From Camellia lanceoleosa (taxonomy: Eukaryota > Streptophyta > Magnoliopsida > Ericales > Theaceae), in NCBI GenBank assembly GCA_025200525.1, contig CM045767.1, positions 3,917,437 through 3,981,436 of the forward strand: a stretch of DNA of 64,000 nucleotides. Reading direction: 5' to 3'. Below the pieces are notes generated by a model. The model was not told where the DNA came from, ran no database searches, and saw nothing but the letters and a program-made list of their open reading frames with translations. A program made the position numbers and the translations under genes. Below are positions 43,956-56,847 of this stretch, in pieces (position 1 is the first letter of the stretch; each line of letters begins with the position of its first letter).

Positions 43956-46900
43956 TTGCAGCAGCAAGGTTCCATGGCTTCCGATAACACCAATTACGTG
44001 CAACCTGCCATTCCTCGCTTTGATGGTCATTATGACCATTGGAGCATGCTAATGGAAAACTTTCTGAGATCCAAGGAATACTGGAGTCTCGTGGAAACTG
44101 GTTTTGTCGAACCAGCAAGTGGAGTTGTCATGACAGAAGCACAGAGAAAGACGCTGGAAGACCAAAGACTGAAGGACCTCAAGACAAAGAATTATTTGTT
44201 CCAGGCGATTGATCGGGCCATTTTGGAAACCATTCTCCAAAAGGACACCTCTAAACAAATTTGGGATTCCTTGAAGAAAAAATATCAAGGCACAGCAAGA
44301 GTGAAACGAGCGCAGCTTCAAGCTCTTCGCAAAGAGTTTGAGATTCTTCATATGAAAGAGGGAGAGTCAGTCAATGATTATTTTGCACGCACGCTAACAG
44401 TAGCCAACAAGATGCGTATTCATGGTGAAAGAATGGATGATGTTACAATCATTGAGAAAATCCTTCGATCAATGACCCCAAAATTCGATTATGTTGTCTG
44501 CTCCATTGAGGAATCGAAAGACATTGATAGTTTTTCAATTGATGAGATGCAAAGTTCATTGTTGGTGCATGAACAGAGAATGACCAGCCACCTTCCAGAG
44601 GAACGTGCTTTGCAGGTTACGACCCATGGTGAATCATCTACATGGCGGGGATCAGGAAGAGGTCGAGGTTGGGGTCGAGGAAGAGGCAGAGGACGTGGTC
44701 GTGATAATCAATCTTCTTACCATGGACGTGGCCGTGATAATCAATTTTCATCCAATCAAGGGTCGCAGTTTGACAAGTCCAATATTGAATGCTACCGCTG
44801 TCACAAGCTTGGTCATTATCAGTATGAATGCACTGAAAAGGAGGAGAAGACAAACTTTGCTGAGACAGAAGAAGAAATGCTCTTAATGGCATACATTGAC
44901 AAGAAGGGGTCTCAATCAGATACGTGGTATCTGGACTCAGGCTGCAGTAATCACATGTGTGGTAATAAGTCTCTATTTTCATATTTGGATGAAACTTTCA
45001 GAGAAACTGTGAAACTTGGAAACAATTCTAACATTTCTGTCATGGGAAAAGGGACTGTCAAAATTCAAACTAGAAATAACACTTTACAGATAATTTCTAG
45101 TGTTTTTTATATTCCAGACTTAAAGAGTAACCTCATTAGCCTGGGCCAGTTACAAGAGAAGGGCTTTACAATAAATATTCAAGGTGGATGCTGCCAAATT
45201 CAACATCCAGAGAAGGGCCTAGTCGCACAAGTTCACATGACAACAAATCGGATGTTTCCATTACACACTCAGAACAAGGTTCAGACCTGCCTCTCTGTAA
45301 AAATGCATGATTCAACATGGTTGTGGCATTTTCGCTATGGACACCTGAATTTCAATGGCCTGAAGACTCTACAGCAGAAAAATATGGTGACGGGCCTTCC
45401 TCAAATTCAATATCCTTCGTCAGTTTGTGAAGAATGTGTTATTAGCAAACACCATCGTGATTCATTTCCAAAAATGAGTTCTTGGAGAGCAAAGAAGGCA
45501 TTGGAACTAGTTCATTCCGATCTTTGTGGTCCCATAAATCCGACATCTAATGGAGGTAAACGATACTTCATTACGTTCATTGATGATTATAGTCGGAAAA
45601 CGTGGGTTTATTTGTTACAGGAGAAATCTGAAGCTTTCGCGGCATTTAAAAATTATAAAGTGCTTGTTGAGAAAGAAGTTGGCAGCCCGATAAAAGTTCT
45701 TCGCACTGATCGTGGCGAAGAATATAACTCACAAGACTTTGTATACTTTTGTGAGATGCATGGCATTAAAAGACAACTCACAACAGCTTACACACCTCAG
45801 CAAAACGGTGTGTGCGAGAGAAAAAATCGCACAATTTTAAATATGGTGCGTAGCCTTTTGCAGAGGAGTGGAGTTTCAAAAAATTTCTGGCCCGAAGCGG
45901 TGAATTGGAGCATTCACATATTGAACAGAAGTCCCACACTGGCTGTTCAAAATGTGACACCTGAAGAAGCATGGAATGGACGAAGACCAGCAGTTGATCA
46001 TTTTCGAATCTTTGGGTGTATTGCATATGCCCACATCCCCGATGAGAAGAGGAGAAAACTAGATGACAAAGCAGAAAAATGCATTTTTCTTGGTGTTAGT
46101 GATCAGTCCAAAGCTTACAAATTGTATAATCCTATCACCAAGAAAATTGTAATCACTCGTGATGCTGTTTTTGATGAAGAAAACACTTGGTCATGGGGTG
46201 ATAATGGCATTGGACATCAAATTTCAGCAAATTTTTATAATGAAGATGAAGAGAGAAGACAGCAACTTGAGGCAAATGAGCAACACTCACCAGAGTCTGA
46301 GTCGACAGTATCTCAAAATACACCAGCAGTTGACATTGTTGAATCATCAAGTGTACAGCCAGATATAGTGACCAGTACACGTCTTCAACGCACTAGGACA
46401 AGACCAGCATGGATGGCAGATTATGAAGTAAGTGCACTTGACCAATCTGATGATCCACTCACACATTTTGCTCTATTTTCAGATTGTGATCCTATAGCCT
46501 TTAATGATGCTGTTAAAGAATTAAAATGGCAAAAGGCCATGGATGATGAAATTGTAGCCATTGAAAGGAACAATACTTGGGAATTGACAAATATTCCTAA
46601 AGGAAAAAAAACAATTGGAGTCAAGTGGGTTTACAAAACAAAGTTGAAGGAGAATGGCGAGGTTAATAAATATAAAGCGCGCTTAGTAGCTAAAGGCTAT
46701 AAGCAAGAATTTGGCATCGATTACAATGAAGTTTTTGCTCCTGTTGCAAGACATGATACAATCCGATTGGTGATAGCATTGGCAGCACAAAACTCATGGC
46801 CTATCCTCCAGTTGGACGTGAAATCAGCCTTTTTACATGGAGACTTGCAAGAAGAGGTATTTATTGATCAACCTCCTGGTTATGTGAAGCTTGGAATGAG

Positions 46901-48028
46901 CATAAGGTATATAAATTAAAAAAGGCTCTATATGGACTAAAACAAGCTCCCAGAGCATGGTATAGTCGTATAGAAGCTTATTTTTTAAAGGAAGGTTTTC
47001 AAATATGTCCATATGAGCATACACTTTTTACAAAAATTGGAGATGGAGGAAGACTTGTTATTATATGCTTATATGTAGATGATTTGATCTACACTGGAAA
47101 TGATAAGGTCATGCTGGAACAACTTAAACAGTCTATGATGATGGAATTTGATATGTCTGATCTTGGAATGATGCATTACTTTCTAGGCATAGAAGTGGTC
47201 CAATCTCCTGTTGGCATTTTTATGTCACAAAAGAAATATGTGCGAGATATTTTAGACATATTTCAAATGAAGAATTGTAATTCTGTTAGCACTCCAACTG
47301 AAATAGGATTGAAGCTCATCAAAGATCCTGAAGGAAGAAAGGTTAACAGCACACTTTACAAGCAAATTGTGGGAAGTTTACTGTATTTAACTGCAACTAG
47401 GCCAGATATAATGCATGCTGTAAGTCTTATTAGCAGGTACATGGAATGCCCAAGAGAGATGCATCTTCTAGCTGCCAAAAGGATTTTTAGGTACTTGCAA
47501 GGTACCGTTGATCTTGGGTTGTTCTACAAGAAGGGAGAAAAATCACATCTATATGGCTACACGGACAGTGATTATGCAGGAGATCCTGATGATAGAAGAA
47601 GCACATCTGGGTATGTCTTTATGATGGGTTCAGGGGCCATTTCTTGGTCATCAAAAAAGCAGCCAATTGTTACTTTATCAACTACCGAGGCCGAGTTTGT
47701 AGCTGCAACATCATGTGCATGTCAAAGTGTCTGGTTGAGGAAAATTCTTAAAGAACTTCATTTCAAGCAACAAGGACCAACTCCAATTTATTGTGATAAC
47801 AGTTCAGCAATTAAACTCTCTAAAAATCCTGTTCTACATGGAAGAAGCAAGCACATAGATGTCAAGTATCATTTCTTGAGGGACATCACGAAGGATGGAA
47901 TGATTGATCTCATTTACTGTAGGAGTGAAGACCAAGTAGCTGACATACTAACTAAACCCCTGAAATTAGTTACGTTTTTGAAGCTGAGGAAGCTACTTGG
48001 TGTCTGCACATTAGAAGATTCAATTTGA
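43956..48028 (+). pseudogene. Copia gag-pol polyprotein with one frameshift
   Basis: The polyprotein starts at 43956; the second ATG at 43974 is also possible. Gag (about residues 1-300) carries a GRGRGRG-rich segment and a CCHC zinc knuckle (CYRCHKLGHYQYEC, residues 279-292). Protease has D327 in LDSGCSNH. Pre-integrase zinc region: H and C residues in WLWHFRYGHL...CEECVISKHH. Integrase has D522, D585 and E621 (a DD35E spacing). RT follows from about residue 850. The frame breaks near 46893 by loss of one base and the first part ends at 46919; the remaining RT and RNase H are open from before 47084 to 48028, with YVDDL near 47070 and YTDSDYAGD and LADILTKPL-like motifs. Everything else looks intact. 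Confidence 0.93.
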
Positions 48029-48080
48029 GGAACAGCTGCAACAAATCACCATTAAACTGAATGTCAGAAAACTTTCATTT

Positions 48081-48090
48081 TAAGGGAGGG
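48081..48090 (+). promoter_or_regulatory. Polypurine tract of copia element
   Basis: TAAGGGAGGG lies directly before the 3' LTR; it primes plus-strand DNA synthesis. Confidence 0.85.
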
Positions 48091-48361
48091 TGTTGAGATT
48101 TTTGTCATCTTTTAATAAGTCTTTGTTTGCTATAGTTTAGGAGTCAGTTGTGGTGTTTTACCTATTCAATAGGAGTATCCCAGTTATGTAGGAGTCTTAG
48201 TAGTGGTTGTTAGTCATGGAGTAACCTGTTCCTTTTTATTCTGATGACTTTGTTACTATTTGGTCTATTTAAGCTGTAATCAGTCAGGTTGAATAAATTG
48301 ACAGCTTCAGTTCATAATATTTTCTTATCTCTGTTGCTTCCAGTAAAGGTAGTTTTTAACA
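48091..48361 (+). repeat. 3' LTR of copia element (271 bp)
   Basis: Identical to the 5' LTR except for one A/G difference at 48219. Confidence 0.96.
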
Positions 48362-48366
48362 AACAC

Positions 48367-50019
48367 TGGTCGATACTAACAACCACAGCATGAGTAACAA
48401 CTACAACATGATTAAAGGTAAAGGAAAAATCGCTATATTAAAAATAATAATAATAATTTAAGAAAGAGTCACTTAATAGAAAAAATAATAATTAATCTGT
48501 GCTTTCATCAATGATTGTCTCTCTAACCACTTAATTGGAAATGTACAACAATTTTTTTATTTTATTTTATTTTTTTTGAAAATGTACAAGAATGAACAAC
48601 TGAATTAACTCAATTGATTCATACTTGGTTGATTTTTTCTGGGCTATAAAAAAAGATATATATATATATATATATTTTTTGTCAAGGTAAATTAATATGA
48701 TTTCAATTACTCTCATCATCATTTTTATTTTTTATTTTTTTAAAGAGAGAGTCAATGTGGAAATGGCCCAAACAGCATATTCTTTTTTTCATGAATATAC
48801 TATGCTTTTCCTACCTCATAATTGTAGTAAAAGACGGCACGTGTTGAATTTAGGAAAAAGAAGTTTGCAAAAAGAGATTCTACCTAGCTCCATGAATACT
48901 GTTCAAATAAAGCATTATTAGATCAATTCAATGTACAAAAACACATTTAGATTATGTTGGGATTAAATATTTTAAAAGAAATTTGTGAACATAAAGAAAA
49001 GAGTAAGGGAAAGTGAATGAAATGGAAACTACTTTTTTCATAAATCTTTACTTAAATATTTTATCCAAATTTAGCCTTCCTAAAACAAAATAGATTGTTG
49101 AGATAATTAAAATTAGGAAGGGGGGGAGGGGGGGGGGGGGGGGGTGGGGGAATAAACAAATTAATTGTGGAATCCATCAATGCGAGAGGTTGAATTGTAA
49201 AAACAACCTACCCTTAATAAATAAATGTCTTTTTTTCACATCAACAAACCTACGTAGGAAGGGGTGGCGACGGTTTGCAATAGCAGAAGAATAAGAAAAA
49301 TAAGGAGAAAGGAGAGTGGCAACAGGGAGATAGGGAGCGACAGATAGAAATGGGGTAGGAGTAAAAGGGATTGCAAGATACAACGAGGAAGGGGAAGGGG
49401 TGACGTTAGTTGGAAGTGATGGTGCATGTGAATTAAGGTCTAGAAGATTAAGAGTGTAAAAAGAAGACAAATTAGATATTCACATTCAAAATAAATCTCA
49501 ATTCATACTATAATTTTTATTTTTATTTTGTATATTAACATTAATAAAAAAGAATTATGATGCAAATAAAAGCACTCACAAACTTACATTAATATATACA
49601 ACACTTGCTATCTTTTGGAAGAAATAATATAAAAAAGTAATGAGGTTAAAAGTTTCTTTTTTTTTTTTGGAGCCATATTTTTTGGTGGGGCTTTTAAATG
49701 TTAGAAATGAGTTGTGTTCAATTAAAAAAAGAAAAAGAAATGAGTGAGTATATGGCGTAAGTGGGGGTGGGTTTCTTTTATGGCCCTCGGTTTTGCAAGT
49801 TTCAATGGCTCCTCTTTTAGTTGCAACCTTCCCTTCCCCAAGTCCACATCTTTTTTTCTTTTTTTTTTTGTTTTGTTTTGATAATTTGATAGCAAAGAAA
49901 GGTTCAACGAATTGGCATTTTTTTTGCTTTTTGTGAAAAGTTGAGAAGCCTCCCATTTCATCCTCCCAACAATCCTCCCTATGGACTTTGGAGGGAAAAA
50001 GAAAAAATCAATCACTATA
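48367..50019. other. AT-rich host intergenic DNA
   Basis: No gene is supported. It contains a TA microsatellite near 48657-48675 and a G-run at 49120-49150. Minus-strand frames at 49177-49470 and 49576-50066 are low-complexity and not considered genes. Confidence 0.6.
49120..49150 (+). repeat. Guanine homopolymer tract
   Basis: Thirty-one bases that are all G except one A and one T. It could form a G-quadruplex, and is a place where read errors are likely. Confidence 0.9.
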
Positions 50020-52298
50020 ATAATTGTAGAGTAAATTACACTTCTCTCTCTTGAGGTTTCCAACAATTATAAAAATCTCTCTTATAGTTTTAATATTTAT
50101 ACTAATTTTACTTACTTTTGAAACTATTATCAAGATTCTTTACTATTAGGCTATTTAACATAATTTGTTGACATCATACTAATGTCATAGCAAAAATAAT
50201 GAAATTACACATTAATTTTTTTATCTATTCAAATGAAAAATTTCACTCATCTTCCCTAAAGTTTTTTATATAGTATCAAAGAGTCACACATATTTTACCA
50301 TTATTCAATAAAATTCTTAAATTTCATGCAATATAAAATAAAATATTTAAATTGTTAAGACATTATTAAACCATTTAATGCAAAAAAAAATTAATTAATT
50401 TTTATTGATAAATTACTTAAAAATAATTAATCTCTCTAAAATTAATGTTAGATAACATCCTAATAATTTAATATAATATTTATTTCACACCACATAAATA
50501 ACCTAAAATTTGTTATTTTAAGTAATTATTTATTATTTGAATTTTTTTTAAAGTTAAAATAAATAGATTAATTTTTTTCCCAGCAATTTGCATTACTTAT
50601 TTATTCATATGTAAAAAATTATTATTTTATCTTTTCTCAATCATATATTATTCTCAGATTTTAATTTTTATCTTTGAGTCATTAAACTTCTAATTGATGC
50701 ATATTTAAAAAAGCGCAGGTTAATCTTTCTCACATGATTAAAAAAAATTTAAGTAAAAAAATTTAATCGCTTCACAATAAATCAAAATTAGTTAATAGGA
50801 AATGAAAGATCAAAAAATCATTTGAGAATAATAAACAATTCAAACAATTTGTCATTTCTTACACTTAAAATTGAAATTAATCTTTACTTGAATGGAAAAA
50901 TTATTTGAGAATAATAAAATACTCAATTAATTTGTTATATGATACTTAAAATTTATTTCTCCATCTTTATTTATCTCATTTAAACTATTTTTGTTAAATT
51001 AAATCTTAAAATCTATTTCTCACATTCATTAATGGTTGAATTTTTATTTTAATTTTTGGTTATAAAAGTTCAAAATTTTGTTATGGAAAAAAATAGAGTC
51101 AAGAAATTACATTTATATATTTTTAAAAAAATATGAAAAATAAATAATAATTTCATATATATTTAATCGGGTAAATTAAATTACATTTATATTTTTTTAG
51201 AAAATATTTTATTTCATTATATATTTAAATTAGTATTAGAATCGGATTCCTCGATCTTCTCAATAAAATTGTATGAGTATTAGATATACGGAAGAAGTAA
51301 AATTAGATAATTTAAATAATAATACTTCATTCTAAATAATAATAGAACAAAATAAATGTGAGAAATTAAAAAATAAAGTAAAAATTTAACCATTAATGAA
51401 GGTGAGAAATTAACTTTAAGATTTAATTTAATAAAAATAGTTTAAATGAGAAAAATAAAGATGGAGACATAAATTGTAAGTACCAGCCAACAAATTAATT
51501 GAGTATTTTAGTATTTTAAAAATAATATCTCCATTCAAGTAAAAATTTTATTTTATTTTTACGTGTAAGAAATGAGAAATTGTTTGAATTGTTTGTTATT
51601 CTCAAATGATTTCTTGATCTTTCATTTTCTATCAACTAATTTTAATTTATTGTGAGGCAATTAGATTTTCTTTACTTTTATATTTATTTTTTAATTTTTT
51701 TAATCATGTAAGAATAACCTGCGATTTTTTTGAAATATACATTAATGACTTAAAGACAAAAATTAAAATTTATTAATAATATCTTAACAATTTAGGGATA
51801 AATAATTTTCTTACATATGAATAAATAAGTATGACAAATTGCTGGAAAAAAAAAAATTTAATCCATTTGTTTCAACTTAAAAAAAAAAGAAAAAAAAAAG
51901 AAATTTAAATAATAAATGCATTAATTAAAATTGATAAATATTTTGTCGTTTTATATAGTATGAAATAAGTCTTATAAGTATTGTATTAATTATTAGAGTC
52001 TTATATTAAACTAATAGGGTGCTAAGTTAAAATATGTATGGATTTTTAATAATATATATATGCAAAACCTCAAGACGGGTGAGTGAAAATTTTCATTTAA
52101 ATAACTTATTAGTTCAAAGGAGCAATAGTCATTTTGGATAGAAAAGTAATAGCATTTGTGTTAAATTAATGGATTGGGAGAATCTTGATATTATTAACAA
52201 AAGTAGGAGAGAATTTTGTAATTATTGAAATTATAGTGGAAATCCTTGTATTTGTCAAAAATTTCGAGGGAGGTAAATGTAATTTACCCATAATTGTA
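50020..52298. mobile_element. Fold-back element with long inverted arms and 9-bp target duplication (Mutator-like)
   Basis: Element 50029-52289 (2261 bp) between perfect 9-bp duplications ATAATTGTA (50020-50028 and 52290-52298). Ends are GAGTAAATTACA and, reverse complemented, GGGTAAATTACA. The inverted similarity is not limited to the ends: left-arm words such as CATTAATGGTTGAATTTTTA (about 51028) recur inverted on the right (about 51385), so the arms reach to about 51.1-51.3 kb. There is no coding sequence. A 9-bp duplication points to the Mutator superfamily. It is non-autonomous. Confidence 0.88.
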
Positions 52299-52449
52299 TT
52301 TGAAAAAGGTCATGAGATCTTCTGTTCTGAAAATGTTTAATTGTGTATAAAATTTCAACTATATCACATTTCAATGAGATTTAAGAGACTAGAGAATGAA
52401 GCATTAAATATGATAAGTAATTTGTTTCTAGGGAAGTCATGAGTTCAAT
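52299..52449. other. Short host spacer
   Basis: AT-rich, no feature seen; it separates the fold-back element from the truncated solo-LTR family member. Confidence 0.5.
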
Positions 52450-53015
52450 TGTCACAATCCAAACCCGCCCTTATAGATTAGCATTGTAACCGGGAAATAA
52501 TCATGGAATAACCAATGGCCTCTAAAACATATTAACATAATATTACGATTTAGCGGAAACAAATAACAAATAACAACGTCCACTAAGCTATGCAGACTTA
52601 TATGAGACCAAAAAAAAAATTTAAACTTTATTTACATACATTTACACATCATAATATATATATACTAGACAAAAAGAGACTTAGTCTTAAATACAGAATA
52701 AACTAAAACACTTATTAAACCAAAATAAGACAACAAACTTGAATTTTATGCACATAACCATAACCACTTGACATATCCAGAACTTCCACGAGAGACACAT
52801 AGGTTGGCTGACAAAACAGAGTCCAGGCAGAAGCTCTAGGCCTGGTCACGCATCTGATCACCTACATACATAAATATAAACAGTGAGCTGGAGCCTAGTG
52901 AATAATAACAAAGTAAAGGTTTTAATGAATGATGTCCATAACAAATTCATAAATCATAATTTCAAATCTCTTATCAAATCAGAAACATAGTCATGTTCGT
53001 ATTTGTATCAGAAAC
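52450..53015 (-). mobile_element. LTR of family 1, left portion, interrupted by element D
   Basis: It begins TGTCACAATCCAAACCCGCCC and follows solo LTR 1 (3632 onward) through the AGCGGAA, CAGTGAGCT and GTGAATAA landmarks until 53015, where element D begins. The remainder would lie beyond D, outside the window. Confidence 0.75.
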
Positions 53016-53206
53016 TGTAGACACCCCATTTTTGACCGACCTCAAGACTTGAACGTCATCGTTTGTGCAATCGATAATTGTGCTTGTTTTTGAGCGTCCG
53101 AAGTTCTCGGCGGAACGCCTTGTCTTTGAGTCTCTAAACCCTCTTTGTTTTGTGCTTGTTTTTGAGCCAAATCTTGTTGCCTCTTGCCTGGAAGGGAGAG
53201 GGGACT

Positions 53207-53316
53207 TGTCGGCCACTTTTTGGCCTTGTCGGCCACTTTTTCCTCTTGTCAACCAATTGAAGTGGCCGGTCGGCTAGTTGAGGTGGCCGGTCGGCTACGT
53301 AAAGTGGCCGACGGCC
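53207..53316 (+). repeat. GGCCGGTCGGC palindrome cluster in U3 of LTR D
   Basis: Five short copies of GTGGCCGGTCGGCT or GTCGGCCACTTTTT lie 116-225 bases before the TATA box. Confidence 0.85.
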
Positions 53317-53501
53317 ATTTGTTCCCTTTTTCAGATATTTGTTTACCAGTTGTGCCAACTGTTGTTCACTGAAGGCCATCTCCATACAAGTGTATGGAGG
53401 GATGAATACAAGCCTTTAGCTTGATTTTCTGTATATAGGGGATGCTCTTCCCCATTTGGAGAGGTTGGAAAATTTAGATCAAATTTCTCCTTCTCTCTCT
53501 A

Positions 53502-53504
<3 letters not shown>

Positions 53505-53549
<45 letters not shown>
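53505..53549 (+). repeat. CT microsatellite in the LTR D leader
   Basis: About 22 CT units just downstream of the TATA box; equivalent CT tracts occur in the leaders of LTR A and, shorter, in B, C and E. Confidence 0.9.
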
Positions 53550-53552
<3 letters not shown>

Positions 53553-55224
53553 TATTGTTTTATGCTTGATAGTTGATTTTCTCTACACCTTTGCACACTA
53601 GCCCTTAACCAAATTAGACCACCTTGGAGCTGAGGTCCCTTGGAGCCTATTTTAGGTTGTTGGAAGGTTGTTTGAGCCTAGGAAAGTGCCTATTTTGTGC
53701 TGAGCTTCAAGAGGTATCTTACTTTCCTTGTAAACTTAGTTTTAATCACTTGCTTGGCCATCTTTTTATACTATTTTGGGCCTAGTTTTCAACTACAAAA
53801 AGCTCTAATTTTTGGGCCTTAACATGCTGGTTTGAAGCCCTTTTGTGCTAAGGGGTTGTCTACCCTTCTTGTTGCTTACTTGTATGAGCCTTTACACCAT
53901 CTTTTAGCATATTAGAGTCAAACTTTTTGGGCCTTTAAACCACTAAAATTCAGAGTTATTTCAGTGGTACAAAGTATGTTTTGAAGTCCAAAAATGAAGG
54001 GGTTAGCCTCCCCTCCTTGTGTCTCACTTCCATGCCTAGTTAGCATCACATGGTAGCATGTTTTTGTGGCTTAACTTAGCTTATTTCTAGCATGTGTTTG
54101 CCTTTGATTTGGCATGATTCAACTCTATTTTGGGCTGCTTTGGTCATGTGAGCCTTGTTTTGCATAGTTGTAGTACAAATAGCTTCACTAGCTTGGCATT
54201 TTAGGCCTCCAAACATGTTTTGGTTGGAATGATTGCATGTTGTAGTGTCTTTTAACATGTAATTTCAGTATATATAGCTCTGTCACATGCTCATTTGTTT
54301 CACTTTTTCATTACTTTTGAGAGTTGTGCCTTGAGTCTTGTTTGCAAGCTAACATGTGAGCATGTTTTTCTAGCATTTTGTATCTCAATATCAGCATGAT
54401 TTAGTCACTGTTTTGACTAGTTTTAACTCTGCTTTGAGTTAGTTTGGCCCTTTGAGGCTTGTATTGTATGGCTATAGTGCAATCTCTTTCACTAGCTTAG
54501 TGAGTTAGGCCTTTTAGCATGTATTGCATGAGTTGCTTACATGATTTAGTGTTTTTTTGCACTCTATTTCAGCATTGAAATCTCTGCAATCTTCCTCCAT
54601 CCTTCACTCTTTCATTTGTTTTGAAGGTGACTTCAAACCCCTTGTTGGCTTGAGTGTGGAATTGAGACCCTCATGCCTAATGGTTTAATTCATTCGGGAG
54701 TTCATTACTAACAGCGTGAGGCCTCTTTCATGCTCAAGGTATTTGTGGTTAAAGTCCACTTTCAATTAGAGGACATTCACCTTTTGGACTAAGCAATTAA
54801 AGAATGGATTGGTAATCTAAAATGTGTAAACAAAATGAACAAAGTAAAAGAGGCAAGATTGAGCATCTTTGTGTTACATTGCATGTGTTCGGATTGGACG
54901 TTAATCCGAACACAAGAAAAATGGGACGTTTCATATTCAAAGTGATGAAACGTGCCACTTTTCTTAGTCATAGTCACCCTTGATCATGCATGATAGAGTA
55001 GTGGTTGTTTTGGTCTTGTTTGTGCACTCATTAACCTTGTACAAGCTTGGTTCTCTAGCCATCATGCATTGAAAATGCTTGGTTGATGGCTTGAGAGCTA
55101 AGAGCTACACTTCTTTAAGCTTAAAAGATGATAATGAGGGTATTAGTACATACATTTCTTGAAAATGCATTGCTTTGCCTCTGTTTGCTCTCTGTTGTAG
55201 CAAAAGAAGAAATCCAGGAAAGGG

Positions 55225-55330
55225 GGTGGCCGACCGGCCACTTGAAGTAGCCGACCGGCCACTTGGAGTAGCCGACTGGCTAGTTGGAGTGGCCGACAGC
55301 CACTTTTTGTAGCCGACCGGCCACCAGTCA
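55225..55330 (-). repeat. Second palindrome cluster of LTR D, inverted copy of the U3 cluster
   Basis: Read on the minus strand it contains AAGTGGCCGGTCGGCTAC and GGCTACTCCAAGTGGCCGG, the same words and spacing as 53260-53310, so it is an inverted copy lying in U5. Confidence 0.8.
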
Positions 55331-56847
55331 ATTTTGGTACAAATGTGTTCCTTTGTTGGAGCAAAGGCAGTCTGGAAGTTGGTACAATTTTCGGTGATCA
55401 AATGAGTGCAAACAGAGGCATCTGATAGCAAGGCAATGGCATTTTCGGATGAAGCAACCGAGCATACATGCATCCTTTGCCCCAAGGCCATTTAATCGCT
55501 TTTGTTAACTTAGAATATGTTAGCTAATTCATTCATACATGTGTTGTAATTAATTAGCTTAATTCGTTTTCTAATATCTTAATTAGTTAGTGTAACTAGT
55601 TATTCAATTTTGGGTTTGTAATAATTAGTTAACTAGAACAGTTAAATAGTTTCAATTGTGTTGTAATAATTTGCTTAGCTTAGCTTAATGTAGCTTAGCT
55701 TATTCATTCGGATTCTCTTTCACGAGGGCGCAATGTTGTAATAAGTGTGCGTGTGTGTGCATGTCTTTTAACCCCACGTCTTTCTCCCTTTTATTTATCC
55801 GCTTTTGATGGTTAGATTATGGATCATGTTTCGATTAACATACCTTATGCTTGTATGTTTGCATCATTCATTTGTCTTGCATACACTGAGGCTCAGCGTA
55901 TCATTCAAACTGCATTGTCAATTCAATACTTGTTTGAATACGTGTTTCAAAGCATGTTATCAAACTGTATCATATGCCATATTAGTAGCCGTGCCTGTTA
56001 ATTTTATATTGCATGTGTTGCATTAGGCATCTTAACATAGTTAGGATTATACATTCTTTCTAACTAGCTTTTGTTTTGGCTTGGAGTACTCAGTGAGTTT
56101 TATGCTTTAGAATACTTGCATGAGTGTTGCCATGATTTGCATGCTTGCCATGAGGCTATGTGCTAACTTAATAAACTGCATGAATGCCTGTGGATGAAGG
56201 CTTTGTTGTTCGAATTGGAACAATTCAACAAATGTGCGTTTTAAGGCCACTTTACGAAGTGACAATCATGTTTTAAGCCCATCATGTTTGATGGCAAATC
56301 CGCGTTTTAGCCCACTTAAGGATGACAAATGCAAACCATTTTTCAAAAACAAACACGAGTTGAAATGTTCCAATTCTTGCGATTCTAGTCTATATTTGCT
56401 TGTGTGCGTCACATGGTAAAAGTTAGCTAATAATCTGAACAAGAACACATGAGGTTTATGAAGTAACATATCATGATAGTAGAGGCCGATCTTTGATCAG
56501 GTGAGCGGGGGTGCTCATTTCAGGACCTTTCTCTCTCGTACACAAGTTTCCGAGCCGAGGTAACTTTGGTGATGACGGACACGTGGCCTTTGGCACGAAT
56601 CAGGGTTTCCTAAATTTTCCAAAAACCAAATATTTAGGTGGCGACTCTGTAATCTGGCAAAGCAGTCCAGTTTTGGCGTTATTTGATTCAAAATCGATTT
56701 TCCAAAATCATTTGCCGAATTGGACTCTTTAGTGTTTATCAGTTTCACATTGCACTTTGTGAGATTAGATTCAGAACCATGACAGGAGTCTGAACTGTAG
56801 GACCAATTCGAGCTCTCCAAAAGGGGGCACGAAATAGTCGAGCTACA

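Larger units (their letters stand above)
43641..48366 (+). mobile_element. Young Ty1/copia LTR retrotransposon with target duplication
   Basis: Complete element of 4716 bp (43646-48361) between perfect 5-bp duplications AACAC (43641-43645 and 48362-48366). Order: LTR, tRNA-Met primer site, gag, protease, integrase, RT, RNase H, polypurine tract, LTR. Integrase before RT defines copia. The two 271-bp LTRs differ at a single base (A at 43774, G at 48219), so insertion is very recent. One frameshift in RT is the only coding lesion seen. Confidence 0.97.
53016..56847 (+). mobile_element. 5' LTR of element D (Tat lineage, 3832 bp)
   Basis: It begins TGTAGACACCCC and ends GAGCTACA, five bases before a primer site. 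The five bases before it (GAAAC, 53011-53015) are the expected half of its target duplication. U3 is only about 414 bp, against about 1.1 kb in LTR C. It has TATATA at 53432-53437 and a CT microsatellite at 53505-53549. A donor-like GGTATC at 53714 follows CTTCAAGA. Two clusters of GGCCGRYCGGC-type palindromes are present (53207-53316 and 55225-55330). Confidence 0.85.

Noticed and set aside
49576..50066. Lys-rich minus-strand frames
   Set aside because: Caused by homopolymer runs of T and A; no domain, no promoter signals, and they abut the fold-back element.
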